Of a DNA stretch of 64,000 nt, positions 11,501-40,150 are shown piece after piece (within the stretch, counting starts at the first letter, position 1; each line of letters opens with the position of its first letter). The notes under the pieces were generated by a model, which worked only from the letters and a program-made list of their open reading frames with translations, ran no database searches and was not told the DNA's origin. The stretch is from positions 15,474,001-15,538,000 of the forward strand of contig NC_092475.1 in assembly GCF_047495875.1 (NCBI RefSeq), given 5' to 3'. A program made the position numbers and the translations under genes. Source of the stretch: Pithys albifrons albifrons (lineage: Eukaryota > Chordata > Aves > Passeriformes > Thamnophilidae).

Positions 11501-14500
11501 GTAGGTATCACCGGAGCTTGTTTTCTGTACAGATGAGTTTGTTGGTAATTTTCTTGGAGCTTTATTACTACATGGAATGTTTGGAGGGTGTTGGTGCTCC
11601 CGACCTCCGTGGCCTTGATGCCTTTCACTTCTGGGTATAAAAAACTATGGAAAAAAAGCGTCCCTAGAAGTGCTCCTTTTCTGTAGCTCCAGACCGAGCA
11701 CGGCTGTGGTGAATGGTTTGACTGTGAGACTGTGACTTGGCAGTTGCTGGTGCTCAAGTCTGTGCAGCTTCCTTTGTTATCCTTCTCCTGGGTCTGTGTG
11801 TGTGTTCACAGCATGGCAGCTTTGGGGAGAAGCAGCCAGATGAATTCTGGCCCGAGTTCCTTTACTGCTTCTCCAGAGGCAAAGCTTAGTCCTTTGTGGC
11901 CATCCCTCCTATGTGTTCTCATGTCTGCAGCTTGAATTTCGAATAGTCTTACTAGTTGCTTCCCAAATACATTAAAGTAAACTTTCAGAAACAGGGAATA
12001 TGTTTTCTGTTAACATAAGTGCAATTTCCACAAAATCAGTTTTGTGTCTCTGTATTTGCTGTTCTTACACCAGCCTTGCTGTTTTTCCTCACCTTTTGAG
12101 AGTTCTCTTGCTATGAATCACCAGTGAATTAGACCTGGCTGATCATAGATCACAGCCAGGAATAACTTCAGGGGCTGGAGTGGGGATTGCACTGGAAGTG
12201 CAATTTCCCTGTAAGTTTAAAACTGAAAAGTAAGGATTTGTAAGGCTTGCACAGGAGAAATGGGAATTGATTCTGCCTAAAACTCTCTGGGCTGGCATAG
12301 CTTGGTTTTTTGTACTTGTCACTGCTGCTGGAAGGCTGGTGACTCCTTGAGCTTTTCATGCTGCAGTCACAGTGTTAACCAAGGCCTCGGTTGGGTGGTG
12401 CTGCTCTGGTTTCTGACCATCTGAAGGCAGGTGGAACTGGCAGCCTGCAGGTTCACAGTTTGGAACAACTGGTTTCATGTTGACTGTTTCCCATCAGATG
12501 TGACTGTGTGGATGTGGCATTGCTCTGCGTGACGGTAGAAAGCTTAGAAATGCTTGCTTGGCAGATTTAAGGGAGGAAAACAGCAATGGTCAGAACCTGA
12601 GTACTTCAAAATTCCTTTTAGGTAATTTTGATGGAGTGCCTTTTATTATGAAATTTCTAAGAGCTCTGTCAGTAAAATTTGCAGCCTCTGTGTAGCACCT
12701 TTTGTTTAGTGACCTTCCTATGGTGGCATTTGCCAGAATGTTCTTCATAATGTGAGCTTTTTATGAAACTTGATGAAAACAAAACTGTCATGGTTTTTAG
12801 CAGTACAACCAAAGCATTGTTGCTTGTTTGATGGAAGGATGGACGTGGAATGTGGGAAGTCCTTGCTTGTTTGAATAGGAGAGTCAACTCTAAAGTCAAA
12901 ATGATGGTTGCTGATACTGTTCTGTAATAGGCAAATGTTTACAAGGGCAGAATTTATAAATCACATGTGCTTGAGCAACACCAGTGCAACGAGGTACTAA
13001 AGCAAAGAGGCTAATTAAAGTAAAGGTGGGCACAGGCAGTTCATTGACTGAATGTACAGGAATTCTCTTCCTGAAGAAGGGGAGGTGCAGTTGTTAAGTG
13101 CCACCAATACACTTGCTGCGTTCCAGCACTGCTGCAGAGCCAGCCCTGCTGTGCTGCAGGCCCAGTCTCAGCAGTAAATGGAGTTTCTGTATGGCACTTA
13201 GAGCCCTCTTTGTATATGACTTAAGTGCTTTTAGGAGGTAAGTGTGGTGGTGGTAGAGCTAATTTGTCTCCCAGTAACCAGTATGCCAGTGGCAGGATGT
13301 TTTCATCATCCTCACTTTAAGGGCACATCAACAGTAACATTAGAGAAGGAGGACTAAGGCTGAGGCCAAACTTTCATGCTGTAGGTATAATGAAAACAGC
13401 CAAGCACTGCCCTAATCTAAACAATGTGTGTGGTTCAGAAGCTGCAGCACTGAGCTTGTGTGAAAAAGAGCACAATAAACCAGTGACTAAGTAGTTAAAT
13501 TCTTAACTGAAATCTAAATTCAGTTGTTAATGATAGAATGTATGAGATAGATAATTGAGCTAAACGAGTTAAACAGTTAAACCTGAGCCTTGCACAGTCT
13601 TGTGTTTTCTTAGGTTGTAAATCAGAGTAGTTTTTGAAGTTTTTAAGTTTTTTAAAGGCAACTGGAGTTGTCACTTAATGTGTATATAGAAGCATTTAAA
13701 ATGGGTGGATCTCTTAAAGAAAAAAGCCTTTCAGGTGTATCTGGGAAATTACATACGCAGCACCATGAGCTGCTGCACAAATGTCCTGCATGTTTTGAAG
13801 GCCTTTTGTGTCACATGGACACTTACTCCTCCCTTTGGATAACTAACACTGTATTTTTGTGGAGACAATAATCCAATGGCATTTCTTCTTTGCAGTGCAA
13901 GCACTGTGTCATGCTATTTCTTTGAATGAGTAAATATTTGGCTACTTTAATGTCTCCATGAGCTAAAAACTGTGCAGTCTTCCTTCTGCTGGATGGCTTG
14001 TGCTACTTGTATTAAATTTTGTCCTTAGTTGGGCCTCTAAAAATAGCTTAAATCAGAAACAGTAAAAAGTTTTCTGAAACCTAAAGTGCTTTGTTTTAAA
14101 CTAAGTAATAAGTGAATGCGCTATGACTCCTGGTGAGTCTGCAGACAATGTTACATATCTATGAAATATCAGCTATTTTAGTGCAGTGATGAGTGAATGT
14201 GACCACTTAATTGTGACTGTGAAAGGTGAGAGCAATCTCTCTAACCGAGTTCTGCACCAGCCACGGTGGGTTGTGTAGTGTATAACCCTCCTCTCTGACT
14301 TGTGTAAGCTTGAAAAGGTAGGAAAAACCTGGGGTTTGGGGTGTTCTTGAGCAGCTCACAGACACTGTTTTAATGTTTTTGTGCTCTCCAAGTTCTCTGC
14401 TGCTGCGTTAGGTCCATGGGAAGGCCCTGCTGCTGCTGAAGAATCGGGGACGAACACGCAACGGCGGTGCCAAGGCAGTGGAGTTTGTCCTGGCTGCTGC

Positions 14501-17500
14501 CAGCTGGTGCTCTGCAGTGTGTGACAGAGTTTTCAGGTTCCACCTGATGGTGATAACTCCGAGTCTCTCTGCTTAGAGTGAATGTAATCTAATTCATGGT
14601 TTTACAGCTGTTAAATTTACTCTGGGTTTTTCATCAGAGGGGTTTTTACTTGGAGAATTCTGTCTACCACAGTCAGGTCATATTCATTAAAAATTTGTTG
14701 GAACTACTCCCTTTGCTTTGAGAAAAGAGAGATGCTCACTGCTGGGACTTGTGGGGGTTTCCAGGAGCTTGGCTGGCAGAGGCATGTTTTCCAAAGGATG
14801 TGGACACCTTCGTAGCAAAGTCAAGCCTAATGACAACAGGGTGTGGGTTGGAAAATCCTGCAGTGCACAGACTGTGGGTAGCAGGCTTGGAAGAAGAACT
14901 GGAGCAAATAGCTGTGTTTGCGTTTGTGGAATCTCCCTTCATGCAGGGAGGTTGTGGTTGTGTTCACCCACTTGTCTTTGAAGCAAATGGAATGCCTTGA
15001 ATCCATCTTGGAATGGGCTTGTGCTTCTGGGAGGCTACGCTGGCAGGAGAAGTTGGATCTGGAACAGAACAGAAAGAGAACATGAGATCAGTTCGGTGTT
15101 TGTGGCCTTTAAATTGTTCTATTGTTAGTTTGGATGAGGGAGAGAAAAACAACTTTTAAAATCCTTTGCCATATCCTTTCCTTTATTCTTCTACTTTGAT
15201 ATCAGGTTTTGTGGTGGTGGATATTTTAGGTTTTCCTGTTTGGAAGCATTGTTATTCCACAGCAGATTGGGGTGAAGAAGTCAGGATGTTCCTACTCCGG
15301 ATGGTAAGAGTGGCAGAAAAGTAGTATGGAGCTGTGAATTTAAGAAAAAGCATATACTCAAAAGGAGAAAGAAGAACTGAAAGACAGTGTTGGCATTAGA
15401 AAGACTGAACTTGTAATGAATAAATAAAATCAATTTCTTAGGAGTACTGCAAAAGTAGTATTAAGGGTTTGTTTTGTTTCAAGATTATATTTTGTGAACT
15501 AGATTCAAGATTAAAAGCCATAAAGAAAAAGTGTGAATTATGTAATGGGAAGGGATAATGTGATTCTATAAAGTGTGAGAAGTTGAAAGATCGCTTCTGC
15601 TTTATGTCCTTAATAATTTTTTAGGCAAGAGTTGTCACTGCAGGGCAACTGAGGGTAGTCTAAAGAATTCCTCAGGAGTATCAGTCTTTTTGAGTGATCA
15701 CTCAGCAAGTGGGATAAAACTAAGAAGGTATGGCAGGCTTTTCATTGACTCAGGGGCTGTGTGGCTACCAAAAGTCTTCATGTGAATTTGATAAAGCAGC
15801 AAAGGTCAGTAAACTGTATTGCTGGCATGTTTATTTTTAGTGTTATTTTGAACTCCTGCTGTTGACACAGTATGTGCTAGTCCAGACAGAGGGACTTGAT
15901 GAACCTTCTGCCTTGAAGTCACCTGTGCAACACCACGGCTAATTCTAGGGAAGTGGGCAAAATCGTGTGGCTGTCGTGTAAGCACAGGGTGGTTTAGATT
16001 TCCAGCCTTTGGGAAAGGCAGAGGTGCCAGGGATTGGCAGAGTGAGTGCCAGGAGGTCGCCCCAAAGCCTGTGGGTGCAGCACAGCTGAAGAACCCCAGA
16101 GGAGGAATATGGTGTAGTCTTTGATCTCAGCTTGAGCTTGGACTAAAAAGTGGAAGATAGTCCTAGCGAGCTGGATTTATCTGGAGCATGGGACAGAGTG
16201 TTTGGCTGTTTGTGCCTGAGGTGGAAATAGCTGGAGTTCTATGGGAAAGAGGAAGAGCTTACTCCAGAAAGGCAAAGATGATTTGCAAGGTAAAATACGT
16301 GTTTGGGGCTGTTACAAAAGGCAGTGTCATCGAGCTTTTAAGTCTGTCTTTCAGTTAAGTTGTTCTTTATGTTTCAGTAATAAATACTTGAGAACCAAGT
16401 GAGGGGAGAGAAAAAGCAGCTGAATGAATATGAATGGAATGGGGAAAACAATCTGGCTTCTTGGGAGGAATCACTAAGCACCTTTAGGATCGCAGTTTAA
16501 ATCCAGTGATTCACTTCAGAGCCCCAGCCTGCTTTAAGTTTTTTCAAGGAAATGGCTTTTGATATTCTGCTACTACTAGAAAGAACTTTGAAACATGTTT
16601 TCTTTGCATGAAGAGGGTGGAAAATAGCAAAATTTGCTTAAGTTCAGGTGTTAATTTGAACTTTTTAATTTAGTATGTTCCAAACTAATATTTAAAATAG
16701 TTTCAATTCTCACCTATCAGCTTCTTTACTTGTTTCTCAGAAAAGGGGAGACTATATATATATTTATATACTGTAGTATATATGTAGTAAATGCATGCAC
16801 AGACTTTGAGCTTCTTCGTTATGATTCAGGGGATATTGCTGGGGTGTAAGTTAGTAGTGAACACTGAACAGCATAAAGGTGCATTTGTAGAAGAAGGTGC
16901 TGTTTTCTTGGAGTTGTGACTTGGCTTTTGTTCCTTGGAGGGGGAAAGTTGCAGTAAAGAAGATGAGTTGACTGAAGTTCTTTGCATTTTTTGCTGGAAA
17001 TTAGAATCCCATTTGTGATAGTTTCACTTTATTCGACCTTTTTTTTCTTTTTAACTGTTCTAAGCTTGTTATTTTTATTACTGTCAGTGCAAGCTTTGTC
17101 TCCTCAGGCAGTCTCTGCAGCAGACAGCCCGGTGAGCAGAGCCAGGTTGTAACTCCTGTGAGTTCTGCAGCCCTGAGGTGTGTGGCAGTCAATGACCTGT
17201 TTGCACAAGGCCTGCAGTGCAGTCCAGGGCTCGAGCCGGGCTGGGCTGTCCTGCTGGTTCCCTCTGCTCGTGGCTCAGGGTTCAGCATCACCCTGAAAGA
17301 AAGGTGTCTCTCCTCCCTGGGAGCTCATCCCTGGAATTGCACCTGTCTGATGCACCCTGGGCACTCCATACCAGGACTGAATACAGCTGCCAGAGCAGTT
17401 TGTGTAGAAAGGTGTTCTTAATAGTGTTCACTATTCTCTTAAAACAATTAGGAGATGCCTTTTGTTTCAGGTTATGTGTCAAATTTGTAATAATTAACCC

Positions 17501-20500
17501 AGCTGTATGTATGGTGACAGATAGCTTGGTACCCAGTATGGAGAATAGTGACTTAGTCCCCACCTGTAGTAATGCTGATCTTAGCCATACCCCTTGGAAA
17601 CCACCAGAAATAATGAAATAGTAAAAATTGTAGACATTTATATTTTCTGCAGAGCTTCTGGGGCTGTGGGATGAGGCTCTGTCACCCATGGAAGAGCTGT
17701 TGTGCCAGAAAAAGCCTTTATTGACTAATGATTTGTGGACTGTGGTCTTTCTCATTAGACCCTCTTAAACTCAGCTTAAAATAAAAATGTGTGTTAGTTC
17801 ATCTAGTGATGATACAAACCTACCTATATGATTTCTTTTAGAGCCTTAGAGAATTCAGGAAAGGAGGATCAAGTAATTCTTATTTTGATTAACAGGCTGC
17901 CCCCTCAAAACTGAACTAATAATGGGGAAAAGCATTGCTTCTGCTGGTCTGCATGTTCTGAGATCACAGCAGGAAGAGAGAAGCTGTTCTGAAGAAAATT
18001 GGGTGATAACTGCAAGACATGGGATTAAACTAAGCAATAGACAAGGGAAAAGGGGCATTAGGTTTTTGGGATGTGCAAGGTTAATTAATGGGATGTTCTA
18101 TTACATCTATTGGGTCTATTTCTTGAGTTGTTGGGTAGCTCAACGCCAAGATGATGATGATTGGGTCCACGCTGCTGGCAGGATTGCTGAGGTCTGTGCT
18201 GGGTTTCTAAGCAGAGTGTGAGGCAGCAGCTGTGCTCAGTCCACTGCCGAGGGAGCTCACTGGAGATCAGCTCCCTGGAGCACCTGCACTAAGGCCTCAA
18301 GCTTGAGTTAACCAAGGTGTTCATTAATGCCTAATGTTTAATGCATTCTGAAATAGAACGTGTTGGGTATCCAGTACAGCATTATGCAGTTGATGAGAAT
18401 TTATTAGTGTAATTAAATGGGAACAAACTGCAGAGTTTCTTGTGCTGAATTCGTGCTTATGTTGTATTGTGGAGCAGCGAAACCACACCAGGCTGACATC
18501 TTGGCTTACATCTGACTTGCTTTTAGCTTTGGTTAAGCTGAATCACTAAAGGAATAATAAATTTAATATTAGACTTGTATATGTGTTGATTTTTCGTTAT
18601 GTTGGAGAATGTTCTTTTCTGTGTGAAAGGAAGTTGCTTTTTCTGCAGAAACATTAAAAGGGTTGGAAGTTCTGAAATACTTTTAAGAAACTTCAGGGAG
18701 AAACTTCAGGAGTAGCAGGGAATTCCTTCTTCTGAATGTGTAGCATAGGTGTCCTATGTGATATTCCTGCAGTGCAGCATTTTTTGGGGCTTGGTTTGAT
18801 TATTTATTTTTTACTGCTGTGTTTCATTTCAGTGTAGAACAGCTCTGTTGGAAAGATGGGATTTATCTTTCCATGTATATTACACAGCTGGTGAAGTTTA
18901 TGGTCATCTTTACAGAGAAGAGGTGGTAGGCACAGTAAAAATGATGGTGACTTTGTAAACTGGACCTCAGTTTGGTTGTCTGGGCATTTCTTACAGTGTA
19001 GCTAGTCTGGAGCCATTCTGTGTTGTACTTGAGCAAGCGGGAGTGAAAGATTTCTTGTCTTTGAGTATACGCTTGTAGGTTTCTTGGGATGTTATTTTGC
19101 TCTAGATTGTGTAGGGATAACATGAGGGATGTATTACTTTTTCTTCAAAATGTGTTATATTGCGTGCAATTCTAACTAAGGGCGAAAACCAGAGGTGTCT
19201 GATGGATCTGAAGCTGAGGTTGGAAACTGTTCCATTGAGGAAGCAACATACAGAATTCGGCTTCAGGTGAGGCTTCCCAGGCGCTGCCTCAGCCGTGAGA
19301 TCCCGAGCTGAGGGTGTGTTGGCTCAGGAGTGTGGCTGTTGTCAGTGTCATTGTTGATCACGGGGTGTAACATACCCTCACTTAGGATTTTACAGGCTGT
19401 TTGGAGCAACAGCACTTACCTTGTGGCTTGCTTGTGTTGCCTTTTCGTTTGAACCCACTCTGCTGGGATGTACCCAGTAGCTCCGTTTTCTGTATTTCAA
19501 ATAGAGTTTGAATTTATTACAGCTTTTGGAGTTCATGTTTACTTGGCAAACTGAGCTCCTGTGTCTAGAATAGTTTTGTGACTTCCAGGCCGTGCTGTAC
19601 CTTAATCTGCCAGTGGCAGTCAGGTTGGAAACTAAACTGTTATTGTTGCAAGCTGATCTGGATCAAGCTATAATAAATCCTTTATAAACAAAATATGATA
19701 CCTTTATGGAAAGCAGTTTGCTTTAGCTGCTGGTTTTGCTGTGGAAATACTATCTTCTGTAAACCAAAAGGTTCAAATAGTAGACATCAATATTAGTTAC
19801 CAAGGGTGGTTGTGAGGGGGAAAGTAAGAAATCAATGCATTTTAGAATTTCTGAAACTGTTGGAAAATAAAAAAATTTGAGTGTTGCAACAAATGTAAAT
19901 ATTCTTTCATAGTAAATATCATTGCAAGTCTAAAAGCGAAGCTTACTTTGTGTGTATGAATGGATATAAATAAGTATGCTCTATGAGAACCCAGTGAAAC
20001 AAAACGAAGTGTGGTTTAGAAATGTCGATTGGAAGCTACAGGCTGAATACCATCTGTGCTCTTGAGTGCATGCTGAGGAAGAAAGGAAGGCTGTTATTAA
20101 AAATAATAAACCCCCAAGTTATTTCAGTTTAATTACCCCAGATGTATGCTGAGAGCCTTCATGTCTGAGCTCCGTGTCCACCAGAGCCTTTCTGTCCCAT
20201 GCCGTGGCCACTGCACAGCTCTGGTAAGTGGTGGAGCTCCGTGCTGGGGCTCTGGTGCTGGCCCTGGCAGGGAGTGACACGAGCCAGCTGGGCAGCTCTC
20301 AGGGATGAAAGGTCAGGATACTGTTGCAGGGTTATGTGCAAGTGCAGAACACGAAGTATCCTGGGCCTGTGCGTAATGAGGACCTGGGCAGGGGGTATGT
20401 GTGTCTCAGGCGTGGGGTGGGTCCAAATGCACGCGCTAATTGCTGCTGTTTTCAAAGCTTTTGGGAAGGTCACTCCTCTCGGAGGAACGAGGACTTTGTG

Positions 20501-22780
20501 GAGAGAGGTGGAGATGAAAGTCAGCTGATACATTTAAGATAAACTATTCAGTTTTTTTATAGAAAGATGCAATTACTATAGTAAACTACAAGTTACTATG
20601 AAAATAAATTCCAGAAATCGTGCTCTAGGGAAGAAAAGAGGAAATTCAAGCCAATATTATCATAATGAAATCCTGTTTAAAAATCACTGGTAACTGAAGT
20701 TGGGTCTAGCTTTTTTAATTGCTGAGGAACTTCCGTGTTTCTTCTTTCCGCTCAGTTTTTTTGTATGTGTGTGTTTAGAGATGCAAATATGTTAAACTTT
20801 TGATTTTTTTTAATCTTTTCAGATGCAGGCAGGTTTCCAGAGATTTGTACTGCTCAGTAACTGCATGAGCAGGGTAACTGGGCAGAGTTGCTTACCCCTG
20901 GGGCCTAAGCAGGTCTTCAGGTTTGGCTGAATGGGTGCTCTATCTTAACAGACCGAGTATTCCTTGTTGCTGGGATGTCTATGACCAGGATTTTCTTCTG
21001 CTCTTATTTAGGGAATGGATTGATACTGGAGAGCATCATACAGTGTGTTTGGAAAGCTGTGACCAGAGGTTGTGTGGGCTCTATGAGGACATCCATAGGC
21101 AGTAATGTATAAGCAACTGCTGGCTGAGGTTCAAACTGGTGTTTTCAGGTTAAACATGGATTTTTTTTTATATGAATCTCTTAAGGAGCTGTCCCTCTTC
21201 TTTCTGTAAGGATTCTGTCTGCAGTTGTTAAAGCCACTTTCTTGTTATCCCCTGGTGCTTGTGAGGAGGGGGTTCAGCTGGCTTAAAGGACAGTTCCTGC
21301 TCGGCCACTCCCAACAGCTGCCCTGGCTGTGCTGTATTGTGTTTTGGTTGTCATGTGCAGCAACCAAGTGCCTTTTCATCGCTGGATGGAGCAAGGGAGG
21401 TACAGCGGGAAGGGATTTCTTGTGGTTTGTAACTTCCCCAGGAGTTCAGCAGAACATCTGGGCTGTGTTCAAAGGGAAGTCCTATGCCATTACTAAATCC
21501 AAAACAGTTGGATGAGACAGCCTTCTGGGTATTAGGGTACTGAAAGACAAATCCTTGAAACTGGAGTACTTTCATGGTTTCATTGCTCCTGATCTGGGGA
21601 AGAGATTCAGGTAGCATATGAGAGGTGATGGCGTTTGAGAACTTGTGTCCATTCACCTCCTGGCTTCATTGTGTGGTTTAACAGTTCCTATCTCAAACTA
21701 TTCCTTTTTGGTGTCTTTGGAACGTGGAATAAATATGTACAGGCTTGTTCTGAGTGCAGCTTGAGACCTGCAGTTTCCTCCCAGAAAGGGACCACAGCTG
21801 GTTGGGGATGCTAAAGCTTATGGGGAGCTGTTTCTTTGAGGTTAACTTTACTCCTGATCCTTTGACCTCTAGTGGAGAGGAAAGGTGTTTCCTGTAGAAA
21901 TCTCTGTTGCAGTAGAGGAAAAAAGAGGCAAAATGTTGGCAGGGGAGCTCAGGCTGGATGTCCTGATCTTTCTTGTTGTCAAAAGGCGGGTGTTGTACAG
22001 ATCTGTTTGGTCATGTCTAGAAGCACAGACTGTGCAGACGTGGGGCTGTGTGAGATGTGAGCTGGTCTGGTGGAATGGCGTGTGCAGGTAAAGAAAAAAC
22101 CTGGTGCCTGTGGCTTGCAATTTTAGGAGAAATGTATTTATTAATGGTAATGCTTTCTTTGTGACTCTTATTTGGGGTTGAAGGCAACTGATTGAAAGAT
22201 GGATGACTCCAGCCAGTAGTTTGAACAGTTGACCATAGTGTTTCAAACAAGCCTCTTAGAAAAGGCTGGCGTTAAAGCAGACGATGACAGTGATGGTGAC
22301 CTCAGTTAAAAGCTGAACTATGTCTTTGCCTCTAAAGCTTTGCTAATTTGTACTGAGCGCTGGTTTTGTGCTGCCACCATTGCTGGAGTGTCTGAGTGCC
22401 GTGCACTGGTGTGTTAAGTGAACGTCGGTAACATCTGTCCAGGGCAGATTGCAGGCTGTGATGTCCGAGGGATTAAAATAAAAGTTGATCTCTTCCAGAT
22501 AAATATTTACCCTCTGCAATTGTGAGGAAGCCATTGGGTATTCGAGTACTAGAAAGACCAGACAAATATTTCCTTATTTTCCAAACTCTGAAGGAGCTTC
22601 TCTATGAAATATTCCCATTTAAACCACTTGTTAGAGCCCTCAAACTGCCCAGTCTCTGTAATGTTTTGATGCTTGAAGGTTTATCTTCTAGATTCTGTTC
22701 TGAGAATTAGAGCCGTTCATTGAACAGAAGCGCCTGCAGTTTAATGTGAAATAAAACGTAGCTATTCCCTGGATGATGTT
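8580..22780. other. Gene-poor interval between RBM12 and CPNE1
   Basis: About 14 kb with no recognisable coding exon. Open frames are short (155 aa at most) and show no domain or codon pattern. The contents I can name are the CR1 copy at 10630-10905 and a short AT-alternating tract near 16750-16790. If CPNE1 also uses the RBM12 leader, as in mammals, this would be a CPNE1 5' intron; otherwise it is intergenic. Small non-coding CPNE1 leader exons could hide here and cannot be called without transcripts. Confidence 0.7.
10630..10905 (+). mobile_element. CR1 LINE 3' fragment
   Basis: A well-preserved CR1 3' end of about 275 bp. Hallmarks in order are GGGCACGATGGGCTCAAGCT, TTGGATATCAGAAAAAAATT, GGAATGGGCTGCCCAGAGAG, TCCCTGGAGGTTTTTCA, GACTTGATGATCTTGGAGGT, and a terminal TTCTGTGATTCTGTGA repeat. 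It is 5'-truncated, as is usual for CR1, and has no coding capacity. Confidence 0.95.
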
Positions 22781-22784
22781 ACGG

Positions 22785-39096
<16,312 letters not shown>

Positions 39097-40150
39097 TTCA
39101 GGCCTGGTCTGTCCCACTGGGTGAAGAGCTGCCTGCACCCACGCTCTCCCTGGCACACCATGGATGCTTTGAGCCTTGAGATTGCACTGTTCACACAGCT
39201 TACTTCACCTGCTTGTGCTCTGAGTCTGATCTTTCCTATTCCTAAATGGAAGAAATGTAAATGCAGGAAAACCCCCCAACTACTGGAAGTTTTTGTCACA
39301 GAGAAATCCACCTTGTTGGTTTCCCACCTTGCAGCAGTGTCACGTTGTGGCACAGCACACCAGGCAGCACTGCTTGGCACAAGCTGCTTGCCTTGGGGTG
39401 GGCCTGGCATGGAGCTCCTCTCTCAGCACTGCTGGGCTGGGGGCAGGAGTGTCACGCCCACAGTTACTGGAATGACACTCTCCATGTGCTCCTTGATAGG
39501 TGTTTTTCTTCTGTCAAGCTACCCTGGAAATGGGGACCCTTCTGTCCTGGATGTGACCAAAGACTTCTGCTTGGATGCCTGAGGTAGTTCCTGTTGTGCC
39601 TTCATAAAGTGCCAATATATTTTTTATATGTAGAGGTTTATTTTTGAATTTCAGTGGTCATACTTTGCTAGTTTTTTCATCACGTTTTTCTATTACCAAA
39701 ATTTGCTTCTGTGATGAGCTTCTGCTTGGAGCCATTGTTACAGCTTAAGAACTCTGGACTTGATTTATGAGGAATCCATGAGGATTAATCTGTAATTAAG
39801 TGAGTTGGAGTGGGATTAATGAGTCACATTAATGTGACTTTACAAATTCAGCAGCTGGAAACACTAAAGTGAAGATGGTTTGAGTTATTTCTTTATGTCA
39901 CACAAGTTACAACATGAAGAAGTAGCTGTCTGTGGAACTCCAGAGGTGCTTCCTTGTCCTCAGGAGTGTGAAGTGTGCATTGCATGGTCTGGGGACTGGA
40001 GAACAGGCACATCATAGCAATGCACAATTGCTTTGAGCAACAGGAGTTGATCGTTCATTTCAGAATAGAGGTAAAGAAACTTGGGCTTGTCATTGCTCCA
40101 CAAGTGGTCATCACTTTCAGTTACATAAATAAATAATCTGCTTTGACTTA
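39097..40150 (+). other. CPNE1: CPNE1 3' untranslated region
   Basis: Non-coding sequence after the TAA stop at 39094-39096. A canonical AATAAA at 40128-40133 (in CATAAATAAATAATC), followed by T-rich and GT-containing sequence, is the best 3' end. This gives a 3' UTR of about 1.05 kb. Confidence 0.7.
40128..40133 (+). terminator. CPNE1: Candidate CPNE1 poly(A) signal
   Basis: AATAAA overlapping a second TAAATAA motif, with a T-rich element (CTCCTGTTTTCTTCC) about 30-45 bases downstream. A further AATAAA at 41859 could serve a longer isoform but is less likely. Confidence 0.6.

Noticed and set aside
17288..17755. 155-codon antisense frame in the RBM12-CPNE1 interval
   Set aside because: No recognisable family, and similar-length frames overlap it on the other strand.
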